The notes under the pieces are model-generated. The model did not search any database, was not told the DNA's origin, and was given only the letters and a program-made list of their open reading frames with translations. This document shows positions 30,105 through 38,260 of a DNA stretch of 64,000 nt, in pieces. Origin of the DNA: Halodesulfovibrio spirochaetisodalis (lineage in GTDB: Bacteria > Desulfobacterota > Desulfovibrionia > Desulfovibrionales > Desulfovibrionaceae); contig NZ_JXMS01000007.1 in NCBI RefSeq assembly GCF_001672295.1, positions 62,001-126,000 on the forward strand, read 5' to 3'. The position numbers and the translations under genes were made by a program. Every line of letters starts with the position of its first letter. Position 1 is the stretch's first letter.

Positions 30105-30180
30105 GCCGCGATAGCTCAGTTGGTAGAGCAGGGGATTGAAAATCCCCGTGTCCGCAGTTCAATTCTGTGTCGCGGCACCA
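30105..30180 (+). tRNA. tRNA-Phe(GAA), copy 6
   Basis: Identical tRNA; last of the array. The sequence after it differs from the spacers and runs into a terminator. Confidence 0.97.
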
Positions 30181-30193
30181 CTTTAAAAATTAT

Positions 30194-30222
30194 GACCCGC
30201 TTTTTGGCGGGTCTTTTTTTTT
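30194..30222. terminator. Terminator of the tRNA-Phe array
   Basis: GACCCGC (30194-30200), T-rich loop, GCGGGTC (30207-30213), then a run of Ts. Read in reverse it can also end the minus-strand fumarase transcript. Confidence 0.88.
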
Positions 30223-30252
30223 GCCTAATTTCTGCCGGAAACAAACACCGCC

Positions 30253-31653
30253 CTACTCTTTATGCGGTTTTGCCATACGCATATAATCCAACGCTTCGTC
30301 AAACTCCGCCTCATCCAGCAGCCCTTGTTCAAGCACCACTTCTTTCAAAGACTTGTGTTCTTCAAACGCTATTTTTGCCACCTCTGCAGCTTTGTCGTAT
30401 CCAATTACCGGCGTTAACGCTGTAACAAGCATCAGTGATGTCGTCAGGTGCCCCTTGATTCTTCTGGCATTCAACGCCAGCCCTTTTACCGCATGTTCAG
30501 TAAACATCCGTATGGAATCTGAAAGCAGACGTATTGAAGTCAACAAGTTATAAATCATCAACGGGCGATATACATTCAACTGCATTACCCCCTGTGAACC
30601 AGCAACAGCCACAGCGGAATCCAGCCCCATTGTCTGCGCGCATACCATTGCCAACGCTTCACACTGTGTGGGATTAACTTTTCCCGGCATTATGGAAGAC
30701 CCCGGCTCATTGGCAGGCAAAATATATTCACCAAGTCCGGCACGCGGGCCTGATGACAGCATGGCAATATCATTTGCTATTTTAAAAAGACTGCACGCCA
30801 GCGTACGTATTGCACCGGATGCCGCAACAATTTCATCACTGGATGCAAGACCGGCAAACATATTGGCCTTGGGAGCAAACGGAATCCCCAAATACTCCCC
30901 GAGATGTCCTATTGCGAGCTCGGCGAACCCTTTAGGCGCATTCAAGCCGGTTCCGACGGCTGTTCCACCCAACGGCAGTGTATGCAGTTGCGGTAATGCC
31001 TGTTCCAAACGCTGCACATCCGCCTCAAGCTGTGATACAAAGGCTGAAAACTCCTGCCCCGCTGTCATAGGTACAGCATCCTGCCTGTGCGTTCTGCCAA
31101 GCTTGGGAATGTCCGACCATTGTTCAGCCTTTTCTCCCAGAGCATTCATCAGCCCTTCAACTGAAGGAATAAGATAGTACTCAATGGCAATGGCTGCCGC
31201 CACGTTCATGGCGCTCGGGAAAACATCATTGGAAGACTGGGAACGGTTTACATGATCATTGGGATGCACAGGGGATTTGCTCCCGAGCGAAGAACCGGCA
31301 AGTTCATTGGCTCGATTCGCAATGACTTCGTTCATATTCATATTGGTCTGAGTGCCGCTGCCGGTCTGCCAGACACTCAGCGGAAATTCGGCATCATGTC
31401 CGCCGTTAGTTATTTCATCCGCCACTTCAATGATACGTCTGCCAATATCTTCTGAAAGCACACCCAACTCTACATTGGCATGGGCAGCAGCCTTTTTAAT
31501 ATGGGCAAGAGCAACAATGACCTCAAGGGGCATGCGTTCAACACCAATGGCAAAATGCTGCAAGGAACGCTGGGTCTGCGCTCCCCAGTAACAATCTTCC
31601 GGCACTTCAACAGTCCCCATTGAATCAGATTCTATCCGCATACCCTGTGTCAT
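30253..31653 (-). CDS. fumC: Class II fumarate hydratase
   Basis: Reversible hydration of fumarate to malate; iron-independent class II enzyme of the fumarase/aspartase superfamily. 466 residues, the usual length. Motifs: N-terminal GTVEVPEDCYWGAQTQRSL, TGSGTQTNMNMNEV, HPNDHVNRSQSSND, the GRTHRQDAVP region and the superfamily signature GSSIMPGKVNP. AAGGGAG lies before the ATG. It is the only gene of its transcription unit, between the tRNA array and the HxlR regulator. Confidence 0.96.
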   Translation of the reverse strand: MTQGMRIESDSMGTVEVPEDCYWGAQTQRSLQHFAIGVERMPLEVIVALAHIKKAAAHANVELGVLSEDIGRRIIEVADEITNGGHDAEFPLSVWQTGSGTQTNMNMNEVIANRANELAGSSLGSKSPVHPNDHVNRSQSSNDVFPSAMNVAAAIAIEYYLIPSVEGLMNALGEKAEQWSDIPKLGRTHRQDAVPMTAGQEFSAFVSQLEADVQRLEQALPQLHTLPLGGTAVGTGLNAPKGFAELAIGHLGEYLGIPFAPKANMFAGLASSDEIVAASGAIRTLACSLFKIANDIAMLSSGPRAGLGEYILPANEPGSSIMPGKVNPTQCEALAMVCAQTMGLDSAVAVAGSQGVMQLNVYRPLMIYNLLTSIRLLSDSIRMFTEHAVKGLALNARRIKGHLTTSLMLVTALTPVIGYDKAAEVAKIAFEEHKSLKEVVLEQGLLDEAEFDEALDYMRMAKPHKE

Positions 31654-31727
31654 GGTTACTCCCTTCTCAAATGGTACATGTCATTCCATGCAGTAAAAGC
31701 AGTTCAGTATCCAGCCAGTGAATAACA

Positions 31728-32072
31728 CTATCCTCTCTCACACGAATGTTCACAACCAAGCTCGTCGATTGCCCAGTCGTGCATCATTTTCAAAATCGGA
31801 AACGCACTGTGCCCCAACTCTGTCAGCGCATACTCCACACGCGGGGGGACTTCAGGATACACGGTACGAATAAGCAATCCGTCCCGCTCCATTTCCTTTA
31901 ACTGCTGGGTCAGCATCTTCTGGCTTACGCCCGGAACTATCCGTTCCAGCTCTTTATACCGCTTAGCCCCTTCGTGCAGATGCCACAAAATAAGGCTTTT
32001 CCATTTTCCGCTTATAACATCCATGCCCACTTCCACAGGGCATCGATATTCTTTTCCATTCCATCTAATCAT
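31728..32072 (-). CDS. HxlR-family transcriptional regulator
   Basis: 114-residue winged-helix regulator. N-terminal Cys in EYRCPVEVGMDVISGKWKSLIL, helix-turn-helix region YKELERIVPGVSQKMLTQQLKEME, and wing YPEVPPRVEYALTELG. HxlR proteins often sense reactive aldehydes, quinones or oxidants through that conserved Cys and control an adjacent divergent operon. Here the divergent genes encode a VOC-fold protein and a nitroreductase, fitting electrophile or redox-stress control. Confidence 0.9.
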   Translation of the reverse strand: MIRWNGKEYRCPVEVGMDVISGKWKSLILWHLHEGAKRYKELERIVPGVSQKMLTQQLKEMERDGLLIRTVYPEVPPRVEYALTELGHSAFPILKMMHDWAIDELGCEHSCERG

Positions 32073-32149
32073 ACAATACTATTCCTCGAAACTCCGCTGT
32101 TCCCAATAAAACTTACCAGAAAGTGTGCAGTGGAGAAAAAAGTGCCTTC

Positions 32150-32177
32150 TTGTGCGGAAAAAATAACAGGTTATACT
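32150..32177 (+). promoter_or_regulatory. Promoter of VOC/nitroreductase unit
   Basis: TTGTGC (32150-32155), 16-base spacer, TATACT (32172-32177), 40 bases before the VOC-gene start. It lies in the 144-base region shared with the divergent HxlR gene, where the regulator would be expected to bind. Confidence 0.5.
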
Positions 32178-32216
32178 TTCAGCGTGAAGCAAAATGACAT
32201 TGAAAGGAGTTTCCCT

Positions 32217-32720
32217 ATGACATATCCAAGAAATTTTTCGCACATCGGTCTCAGCGTGACTGATCTTGAAAAGGCAGTTGAATTTTATACAAAAGTTATG
32301 GGTTGGTACCTTATTATGCCGCCAACCGAAATTACACAGGATGAATCTGCCATCGGCGTTATGTGCACCGACGTGTTCGGTGAGGGCTGGGGCAGTTTTA
32401 AAATTGCGCACCTTTCCACCGGTGATAAAATCGGTGTGGAAATTTTTGAATTTCCGCAGGCTGAACGCCGCGAAAATAATTTTGAATACTGGAAAACAGG
32501 CATCTTCCATTACTGCGTGCAAGACCCTGATGTGGAAGGACTTGCCGCAAAAATCGTTGAACACGGTGGAAAGCAGCGTATGCCGGTTCGCGAATACTAT
32601 CCGGGCGAAAAACCGTACCGCATGGTATACTGCGAAGATCCGTTCGGAAATCTGGTTGAAATCTACAGCCACAGCTACGAACTGACTTACTCTGCCGGAG
32701 CATATCAGGACAAGTTGTAA
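32217..32720 (+). CDS. VOC-family protein (glyoxalase I / lactoylglutathione lyase-like)
   Basis: 167 residues, vicinal-oxygen-chelate fold: first repeat starts FSHIGLSVTDLEKAVEFYTKVMGW with a metal-ligand His, second contains GIFHYCVQDPDVEGLA and the C-terminal PYRMVYCEDPFGNLVEIYSH with a further Glu ligand. It could be a glyoxalase or a related dioxygenase or isomerase; the substrate is not assignable. The frame is open much further upstream, but ATG 32217 with AAAGGAG in front is the start. It is cotranscribed with the nitroreductase and divergent from hxlR. Confidence 0.85.
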   Translation: MTYPRNFSHIGLSVTDLEKAVEFYTKVMGWYLIMPPTEITQDESAIGVMCTDVFGEGWGSFKIAHLSTGDKIGVEIFEFPQAERRENNFEYWKTGIFHYCVQDPDVEGLAAKIVEHGGKQRMPVREYYPGEKPYRMVYCEDPFGNLVEIYSHSYELTYSAGAYQDKL

Positions 32721-32791
32721 CAGTTGTCCTTACGCTTCGCCTCAATCAAAAAGATAACTTTCTGGTAAAAAGATAATTTTCAGGAGAAAAC

Positions 32792-33301
32792 ATGAACGTA
32801 CTTGAAGCCATTGCAACCCGTCGCTCTATCCGCAAATTTACTTCAGAAGCTGTCAGCGAAGAAACTATTGAAACGTTGCTGAAAGCTGCCATGGCAGCAC
32901 CAAGTGCCGGCAACGAACAGCCTTGGCAGTTCATTGTTATCGATGACAAAGCAGTTCTTGAAAAAACTGCAAAACTCAGCCCGTACATCAGCATGGCAGC
33001 CAAATCTCCGTTATCCATCATGGTAATGGGTGACCGCGAAGTGGAAAAATATCCGGGCAACTGGATGCTGGATTGCTCCGCTGCTATTCAGAACCTTCTG
33101 CTTGCAGCGCACAGTGAAGGACTCGGTGCAGTCTGGTGCGGCCTTTGGCCGGAAGAAGACCGAGTGGCAGCAGCTCGTGAACTGGTGAATGCACCGCAGA
33201 ACGTTATTCCACTCGCTGTGATTGTACTTGGGCACCCTGATCAGGACTTGAAACCACAAGACAGATTCGACGCATCCCGTGTTCGCAAAAATACATGGTA
33301 A
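32792..33301 (+). CDS. Nitroreductase-family FMN oxidoreductase
   Basis: 169 residues of the short nitroreductase family. FMN-binding features: RRSIRKFTSEAVSEE at the N-terminus, AAPSAGNEQPWQF, and near the C-terminus GLGAVWCGLWPEE followed by PLAVIVLGHP. Such enzymes reduce nitroaromatics, quinones or enones with NAD(P)H. CAGGAG precedes the ATG. The grouping with an HxlR regulator and a VOC protein suggests a detoxification unit. Confidence 0.9.
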   Translation: MNVLEAIATRRSIRKFTSEAVSEETIETLLKAAMAAPSAGNEQPWQFIVIDDKAVLEKTAKLSPYISMAAKSPLSIMVMGDREVEKYPGNWMLDCSAAIQNLLLAAHSEGLGAVWCGLWPEEDRVAAARELVNAPQNVIPLAVIVLGHPDQDLKPQDRFDASRVRKNTW

Positions 33302-33351
33302 CCTGAGCACACGTTTTATTCAGTAATCGGCTACTGAATAAACGTTTGAGT

Positions 33352-33417
33352 AGTAGGCAGGGGAGGCTAACGCAAAACTCCATCCCAAAACTCTCCTGCC
33401 TATTACTTAGTCTTTTT
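33352..33417 (+). terminator. Probable terminator after nitroreductase
   Basis: AGTAGGCAGGGGAG (from 33352) is largely complementary to CTCTCCTGCCTATT (33391-33404), with one mismatch and a long loop, followed by TCTTTTTT. A further imperfect stem, without T run, lies at 33311-33345. Confidence 0.55.
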
Positions 33418-33485
33418 TATATCTTTCAAATTCAACAAGTTAATGTGCAACCTTTGTGTATTTTGTGCATTTTTTAAATTTCGTA

Positions 33486-33515
33486 TTGACAGAAATCATA
33501 TCTCGTCTCTATGCT
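33486..33515 (+). promoter_or_regulatory. Promoter of the aromatic amino acid operon
   Basis: Perfect -35 TTGACA (33486-33491), 18-base spacer, -10 TATGCT (33510-33515), about 45 bases ahead of the leader-peptide start. The best promoter match in the region and well placed for an attenuator leader. Confidence 0.7.
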
Positions 33516-33559
33516 TCAGCATCGAATTTAACAAACTTGTAAAGGAAATAGAAAACACC

Positions 33560-33667
33560 ATGAACGCAATCTTTGCCAAACCTGCTTCTTTTGAAACCAA
33601 CTTTTATTTTTGGTTTTTCTTTAGCTATGGCAAAGCCCGTGGCCTGTTTTCTGGTGCCTTACGATAA
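33560..33667 (+). CDS. Aromatic-rich leader peptide of the aro/phe/tyr/trp operon
   Basis: 35 codons. Residues 11-23 (FETNFYFWFFFSY) hold nine aromatic residues: six Phe, two Tyr and one Trp. A ribosome short of any of the three charged tRNAs would stall there. An AAAGGAA sequence lies upstream at a rather long distance (about 13 bases). The frame is open back to 33443, but that extension is upstream of the promoter. Immediately downstream lie mutually exclusive antiterminator and terminator structures. It is a cis-acting leader whose product itself probably has no function. The operon it precedes makes all three aromatic amino acids. Confidence 0.88.
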   Translation: MNAIFAKPASFETNFYFWFFFSYGKARGLFSGALR

Positions 33668-33733
33668 GTAAACGATTCGACACCAACTAGAAAACATAGA
33701 GCCGCGGGCACACAGCCTGCGGCTCTTTTTTTT
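33635..33733 (+). promoter_or_regulatory. Attenuator of the aromatic operon (antiterminator/terminator switch)
   Basis: Terminator: 12-bp stem 33698-33709 with 33715-33726, then eight Ts. Antiterminator: GCCCGTGGC at 33635-33643 can pair over nine bases (one G-U) with GCCGCGGGC at 33701-33709, the 5' arm of the terminator. 33635 lies only seven bases after the last aromatic codon, so a stalled ribosome leaves it free while a ribosome reaching the stop at 33667 masks it. This is classical translation-coupled attenuation; a separate protector hairpin was not seen. Confidence 0.85.
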
Positions 33734-33939
33734 GCGCAAGCTGTGGCGGACTAACCAGAAACAACGGTACGCAATCCCACAAGAAAATGACAATTTAGCA
33801 ACTATGCCAAACGCCCAAAGATTGATAAAAGATCGGGCAAGCAAAACAAACCGATATTTTTTGCTGCATATATGCTAACAACAGTGCATTCGAACCTACA
33901 GGGTGATTGCTTTACCGAGTACACGCTAAGGAGAATATG

Positions 33940-34740
33940 ATGGAAATTGGCAAGAAGATCCGCATGGAGCGCATCATCAACCGAGTGACCGGACGAACCA
34001 TTATTGTTCCTATGGACCACGGCGTTTCCGTTGGCCCGATTGATGGACTTGTCGACATGCGTGAAGCTGTCAGCAATGTTGCAGAAGGCGGAGCAGATGC
34101 CGTACTTATGCACAAAGGTCTTGTACGCTGCGGTCACCGCGCTGGCGGACGTGACGTTGGACTTGTTGTCCATCTGTCCAGTTCAACCTCCCTTTCCCCT
34201 TCACCCAACGCAAAAATTTTAACTGCAAGCGTTGAAGATGCCATCAAGCATGGCGCAGACGGTGTTTCAGTACACGTCAACCTCGGCGATGAAACTGAAA
34301 GCCAGATGCTTGCAGACCTTGGGAAAGTTTCCGCAATCGCAAATGAATGGGGCATCCCGCTTCTCGCCATGATGTACGCACGCGGTCAGCACATTCATAA
34401 TTCTTTCGACGCTGCGAATGTAGCCCATTGTGCCCGTGTTGCGGTAGAATTAGGTGCAGACATCGTAAAAGTGTCCTACCCTGGCGACATTGATTCCTTC
34501 TCCCGCGTAGTGGAAGCATGCTGTGTTCCTGTTGTTATCGCAGGCGGCGAAAAAATGAACTCCACCCGCGAATTCATCACCATGGTTCACGATTCTGTAC
34601 GCGCAGGCGGCGCAGGCCTCTCTGTGGGACGTAACGTCTTCCAGCACAAAAACAGTGCAATGCTCGTTAAAGCGCTTCGTGGCGTAGTGCATGAAGACTG
34701 GGACGTTGAACAGGCAATGGAACTTGTTGGAAACGATTAA
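33940..34740 (+). CDS. 2-amino-3,7-dideoxy-D-threo-hept-6-ulosonate synthase (AroA'), class I aldolase
   Basis: 266 residues of the DhnA/fructose-bisphosphate-aldolase class I family. It makes the seven-carbon precursor of 3-dehydroquinate from aspartate semialdehyde and a 6-deoxy-keto sugar phosphate, the archaeal-type entry into aromatic biosynthesis that replaces DAHP synthase. Motifs: VPMDHGVSVGPIDGL, the Schiff-base Lys region DIVKVSYPGD, and VIAGGEK. Two adjacent ATGs (33937 and 33940) follow AAGGAG; spacing favours the second. The next gene encodes the matching 3-dehydroquinate synthase II, which supports this assignment over a glycolytic aldolase. Confidence 0.9.
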   Translation: MEIGKKIRMERIINRVTGRTIIVPMDHGVSVGPIDGLVDMREAVSNVAEGGADAVLMHKGLVRCGHRAGGRDVGLVVHLSSSTSLSPSPNAKILTASVEDAIKHGADGVSVHVNLGDETESQMLADLGKVSAIANEWGIPLLAMMYARGQHIHNSFDAANVAHCARVAVELGADIVKVSYPGDIDSFSRVVEACCVPVVIAGGEKMNSTREFITMVHDSVRAGGAGLSVGRNVFQHKNSAMLVKALRGVVHEDWDVEQAMELVGND

Positions 34741-34764
34741 CCCGATTTATATCCGGACTAAAAA

Positions 34765-35736
34765 ATGAAAAAAGTTCTCTTCGCAAGCGTACCGTTCAAT
34801 AAAGATCACGTCACACTCGCTCTGGAATCAGGCGTTGACGGTATCATCGTACCTGAAAAAAATGTGGATGGAGTAGCCAGCCTGTCCCGCTGCACCGTGC
34901 TCGCAGCAGAGTCTATGCCTGTCCTTACGCTTACCGAGAAAAGTGTCGAAGAAGAGGCAGCAGAACGTCTGAAAAAAGGCGAGCAGATCATTATCGGTCA
35001 CGGATGGGAAATTATCCCGATAGAAAATTTATTAGCGCAGTCAGATAACGTGCTGGTAGAAGCCAACACGACTGAAGAAGCGCACCTTGCATTCGGCATC
35101 CTCGAGCGAGGCGTTGACGGCATTGTTGTAACAGCAGACGGAATTACTCAATTGAAACAGATAGTAGCGGAGTGCAAACTCTCCATGGGCACCGTAGATC
35201 TTGTTCCGGCAACCGTTACCGAAGTTCGTGCATCCGGTTTGGGTCACCGTGTTTGTGTAGACACACTCTCCGTACTCAAACGCGGTCAGGGAATGCTCGT
35301 GGGAAATTCTTCCGCGTTCACCTTTCTTGTCCATGCTGAAACAGAAAGCAACGAGTACGTGGCTGCCCGCCCGTTCCGTATTAATGCTGGTGCTGTCCAT
35401 GCCTACACACAGCTGCCGCATGATAAAACAACATACCTTGAAGAACTCGCTTCCGGCGACGAAGTACTCATCGTCAACCACGACGGTTCCACCTCCATCG
35501 CAGTTATCGGACGCTGCAAAACAGAAGTACGTCCAATGCTGTTGATTAAAGCTGAAGTGAATGGTGTTGAAGGTGCGGTGTTCCTGCAAAACGCAGAAAC
35601 AATCCGTGTTGTAGACACAAAAGGTACCCCGATCAGTGTTGTTAACTTGAAAAAGGGTGACGAGATTCTCGTCCACACCGATGTTGCAGGCCGTCACTTC
35701 GGCATGCGTATCGAAGAAGAGATCAAGGAAGGCTAA
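34765..35736 (+). CDS. 3-dehydroquinate synthase II (AroB')
   Basis: 323 residues, archaeal-type dehydroquinate synthase: NAD-dependent oxidative deamination and cyclisation of the product of the preceding enzyme to 3-dehydroquinate. The protein begins MKKVLFASVPFNKDHVTLAL; the conserved C-terminal half contains VHAYTQLPHDKTTYLEEL, GRCKTEVRPMLLI and DVAGRHFG. It is unrelated to the classical AroB. It ends one base before the pheA start, an operon-internal coupling. The ribosome site is weak. Confidence 0.92.
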   Translation: MKKVLFASVPFNKDHVTLALESGVDGIIVPEKNVDGVASLSRCTVLAAESMPVLTLTEKSVEEEAAERLKKGEQIIIGHGWEIIPIENLLAQSDNVLVEANTTEEAHLAFGILERGVDGIVVTADGITQLKQIVAECKLSMGTVDLVPATVTEVRASGLGHRVCVDTLSVLKRGQGMLVGNSSAFTFLVHAETESNEYVAARPFRINAGAVHAYTQLPHDKTTYLEELASGDEVLIVNHDGSTSIAVIGRCKTEVRPMLLIKAEVNGVEGAVFLQNAETIRVVDTKGTPISVVNLKKGDEILVHTDVAGRHFGMRIEEEIKEG

Positions 35737-35737
35737 C

Positions 35738-36907
35738 ATGTCTGAAGAAAAAAAAGCAGACACAGAAAACTGCGTAGATAATCTGCCGCGCCTCAAAGAG
35801 GTTCGTAAGGAAATCGATGCAACTGACTTGGAGCTCCTTGAACTGCTTAACCGCCGCGCGTCACTTTCTCTTGAAGTTGGAAAGCTCAAGCGCGGCAAAC
35901 AGGATGTGGTATTTAAGCCGTTCCGTGAAAAGGAAGTGCTCGATAATCTTCGCTCCAACAATACAGGACCGATTCCTATTGAGCATCTGCGCTTCATCTA
36001 CCGCGAAATTTTTTCTTCCTCCCGTGCATTGCAGCGCCCCCAGCGCGTTGCGTATCTCGGGCCGGAAGGCACCTTCTCCTACTTTGCAGGAGTTGAATTT
36101 CTGGGTCGATCTGTAGACTTCACGCCGCAAAAAGATCTCAACGCGGTGTTCCGCGCTGTAGCCAACAAGGAATGTGAACTGGGTGTAATCCCGCTTGAAA
36201 ATTCCCTGCACGGCTCGGTCGGACAAAGTCTTGATCTGTTTATGGAGCACAACCTGTATATTGAAGCAGAAGTGTTTTGCCGCATCAGCCACAGCCTGCT
36301 GACCCGCGAAAAACTGCTTGCAGATATTCATACTGTATACTCTCACCCGCAGCCTCTTGGACAATGCTCACACTGGCTTCGCGCAACCTTGCCGAATGCC
36401 CGCATCATTCCGACAGAAAGCACCGCGGCAGCAGCACGCAGAGTACAGGAAGAAGAAGGTACAGCAGCCATCGGACACGGAAGCCTTGCAGATTTACTCA
36501 AGCTGAACATTCTGGCTGAACACATTGAAGACATGCAGGACAACTGGACACGCTTTGTCATTATCGGCTCCAAGCCGAGCGACGGCGAAGGACAGGACAA
36601 AACCTCCCTGCTCTTCACAGTACCGGATAAACCTGGTGCCCTCGCAAATGTGCTTAACATCATGGCACGCGAAGGCCTGAACATGAAAAAGCTCGAATCG
36701 CGCCCGATGCGCGGTGAAAAATGGCGCTACGTATTCTTTGTTGATATCGAAAGCGACCTTTCCAGCGAAGAATACGAACAGCTGATGAACGAGCTGCATG
36801 CAGAATGTCAGTCACTGCGCATCCTCGGCAGCTATCCTGCCGGACAGTATATGGACTTCACCAAAGGCAGCGATATCGCCACAGTTATGGATGAGCAGAA
36901 CAAATAA
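35738..36907 (+). CDS. pheA: Bifunctional chorismate mutase / prephenate dehydratase
   Basis: 389 residues, three domains: AroQ-type chorismate mutase (about 15-95; LKEVRKEIDATDLELLELLNRR), prephenate dehydratase (about 105-285; YLGPEGTFSYFA, and NSLHGSVGQSLDL) and a C-terminal ACT domain (about 300-380; FTVPDKPGALANVLNI, and the ESRPMRGEKWRYVFFVD segment) for phenylalanine feedback. It converts chorismate to prephenate and phenylpyruvate. An upstream in-frame ATG at 35657 lies inside aroB'; ATG 35738 with AAGG in front is used. Confidence 0.95.
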   Translation: MSEEKKADTENCVDNLPRLKEVRKEIDATDLELLELLNRRASLSLEVGKLKRGKQDVVFKPFREKEVLDNLRSNNTGPIPIEHLRFIYREIFSSSRALQRPQRVAYLGPEGTFSYFAGVEFLGRSVDFTPQKDLNAVFRAVANKECELGVIPLENSLHGSVGQSLDLFMEHNLYIEAEVFCRISHSLLTREKLLADIHTVYSHPQPLGQCSHWLRATLPNARIIPTESTAAAARRVQEEEGTAAIGHGSLADLLKLNILAEHIEDMQDNWTRFVIIGSKPSDGEGQDKTSLLFTVPDKPGALANVLNIMAREGLNMKKLESRPMRGEKWRYVFFVDIESDLSSEEYEQLMNELHAECQSLRILGSYPAGQYMDFTKGSDIATVMDEQNK

Positions 36908-36937
36908 TATATAGATACAGTTAATCGGAGACACCCA

Positions 36938-38260
36938 ATGATCGCCATCAATGCACCCGCTTCTAAGTCAGTATCCCACCGTATGATCATCGGCGCCGCT
37001 ATGGCAGCCGGAGACTCTACAGTGAAAGGCGTACTTGAAAGTGAAGATCTTGCCCGCACCATCGGAATTTTTAACGACTGCGGCGCAAAAATCTATCGTA
37101 AGGGCGCAGGCGAATATACCGTCTCCGGCTGCTGCGGTACTCCTGCAGGCGGCATGGAAGAACCTGTTTCCTGCGATGTACATGAATCCGGCACAACATG
37201 CAGACTCCTGACAGCCGTACTGGCGGCAGGCCTCGGTAAGTTCCGTATCCACGGTGCTCCGCGTATGCATGAAAGACCGATTAAAGAACTGGCAGACGCA
37301 CTCCAGAGCCTTACCGTAGCTGTAACCTACGAAGGCGAAGACGGTTGCCCACCTGTTGTTCTGGACACTGACGGACTTAAAGGAACCGAAGTAGCCATTT
37401 CGCTGGAAGAATCCAGCCAGTACCTTTCCGGTCTGCTGTTGGCGGCACCATCCACCCGCGGATTGACCATTAATCTGGTCGGTAACAAAGCAGTGAGCTG
37501 GCCATACGTAGGCCTCACACTGGACGCTATGGAGCAGTTCGGCATCACATTCAGCGTTGAAATGCTGGAAGGTTCCGAATGGGTGGAAAAAGACTGGCGC
37601 ACATTTGAAACCGCCGTCCCGAATAAAACCCGCTTCATTGTTAAACCGGGTATGTACCGCCACGGTGACTACACAGTAGAAGGCGACTGGTCCAACGCAT
37701 CATACTTCCTTGCTGCAGGCACTCTCGGCACTGAGCCGATACACATTGCCAACCTTCGTGCAAATTCTTTGCAAGGTGACAAGGCAATGTTCACAATCCT
37801 GCAACAAATGGGTGCTACACTGGAAATGGATGCCAACGGCGTAACCGTACATCCATCCAAACTGAAGGGTGTTGATGTGGATATGGGCAACTGCCCTGAC
37901 CTTGTCCCTACAGTTGCCGCACTTGCCGCATATGCTGAAGGTGAAACCACCATCCGCAACGTTGCGCATCTGCGAATTAAAGAATGTGACCGCCTTGCAG
38001 CACCGGCAGCGGAATTACGCAAAGCCGGCGTCAACACGGAAGTTACAGAAGACGGAATTATCATCCGTCCTGACAGAAAAAATATCACAGCACCTGCGGA
38101 TACTGTGTTCAGCACCTACAACGACCACCGTATGGCAATGAGCCTTTCACTGCTTGAATTTGCCCTCGGTGAAATTGAGCTTGATAATAAAGCATGTGTT
38201 GCCAAATCCTTCCCGACATTCTGGGAAGAATGGAAGAAGGTATCACCATGCAGGAGATAG
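36938..38260 (+). CDS. aroA: 3-phosphoshikimate 1-carboxyvinyltransferase (EPSP synthase)
   Basis: 440 residues. Joins phosphoenolpyruvate and shikimate-3-phosphate to give EPSP, the precursor of chorismate. Visible features: N-terminal APASKSVSHRMIIGAAMAAG, the VHESGTTCRLLTA substrate loop (NAGT in E. coli, SGTT here), HERPIKELADAL, EGDWSNASYFLAAG and the C-terminal YNDHRMAMSLSLLEFA. CGGAGA precedes the ATG. Its last codons overlap the start of tyrA by 13 bases. Confidence 0.94.
   Translation: MIAINAPASKSVSHRMIIGAAMAAGDSTVKGVLESEDLARTIGIFNDCGAKIYRKGAGEYTVSGCCGTPAGGMEEPVSCDVHESGTTCRLLTAVLAAGLGKFRIHGAPRMHERPIKELADALQSLTVAVTYEGEDGCPPVVLDTDGLKGTEVAISLEESSQYLSGLLLAAPSTRGLTINLVGNKAVSWPYVGLTLDAMEQFGITFSVEMLEGSEWVEKDWRTFETAVPNKTRFIVKPGMYRHGDYTVEGDWSNASYFLAAGTLGTEPIHIANLRANSLQGDKAMFTILQQMGATLEMDANGVTVHPSKLKGVDVDMGNCPDLVPTVAALAAYAEGETTIRNVAHLRIKECDRLAAPAAELRKAGVNTEVTEDGIIIRPDRKNITAPADTVFSTYNDHRMAMSLSLLEFALGEIELDNKACVAKSFPTFWEEWKKVSPCRR

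Larger units (their letters stand above)
29375..30180 (+). repeat. 146-bp tandem repeat array carrying tRNA-Phe
   Basis: Six tRNA copies and five identical 70-base spacers at a constant 146-base period, with no base difference seen between units. Each spacer contains CTTAAG and a small TGCAA/TTGCA hairpin around a T-rich loop, possible processing sites of a polycistronic tRNA precursor. Confidence 0.9.

Noticed and set aside
29437..30114. Series of identical 79-residue open frames and a direct-repeat array resembling CRISPR
   Set aside because: The period comes from tRNA-Phe genes; the frames run through tRNA and spacer, and repeats of 146 bases with identical spacers are not a CRISPR array.
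33443..33559. 39-codon N-terminal extension of the aromatic leader peptide
   Set aside because: It starts upstream of the promoter (TTGACA at 33486), so it would not be on the transcript.
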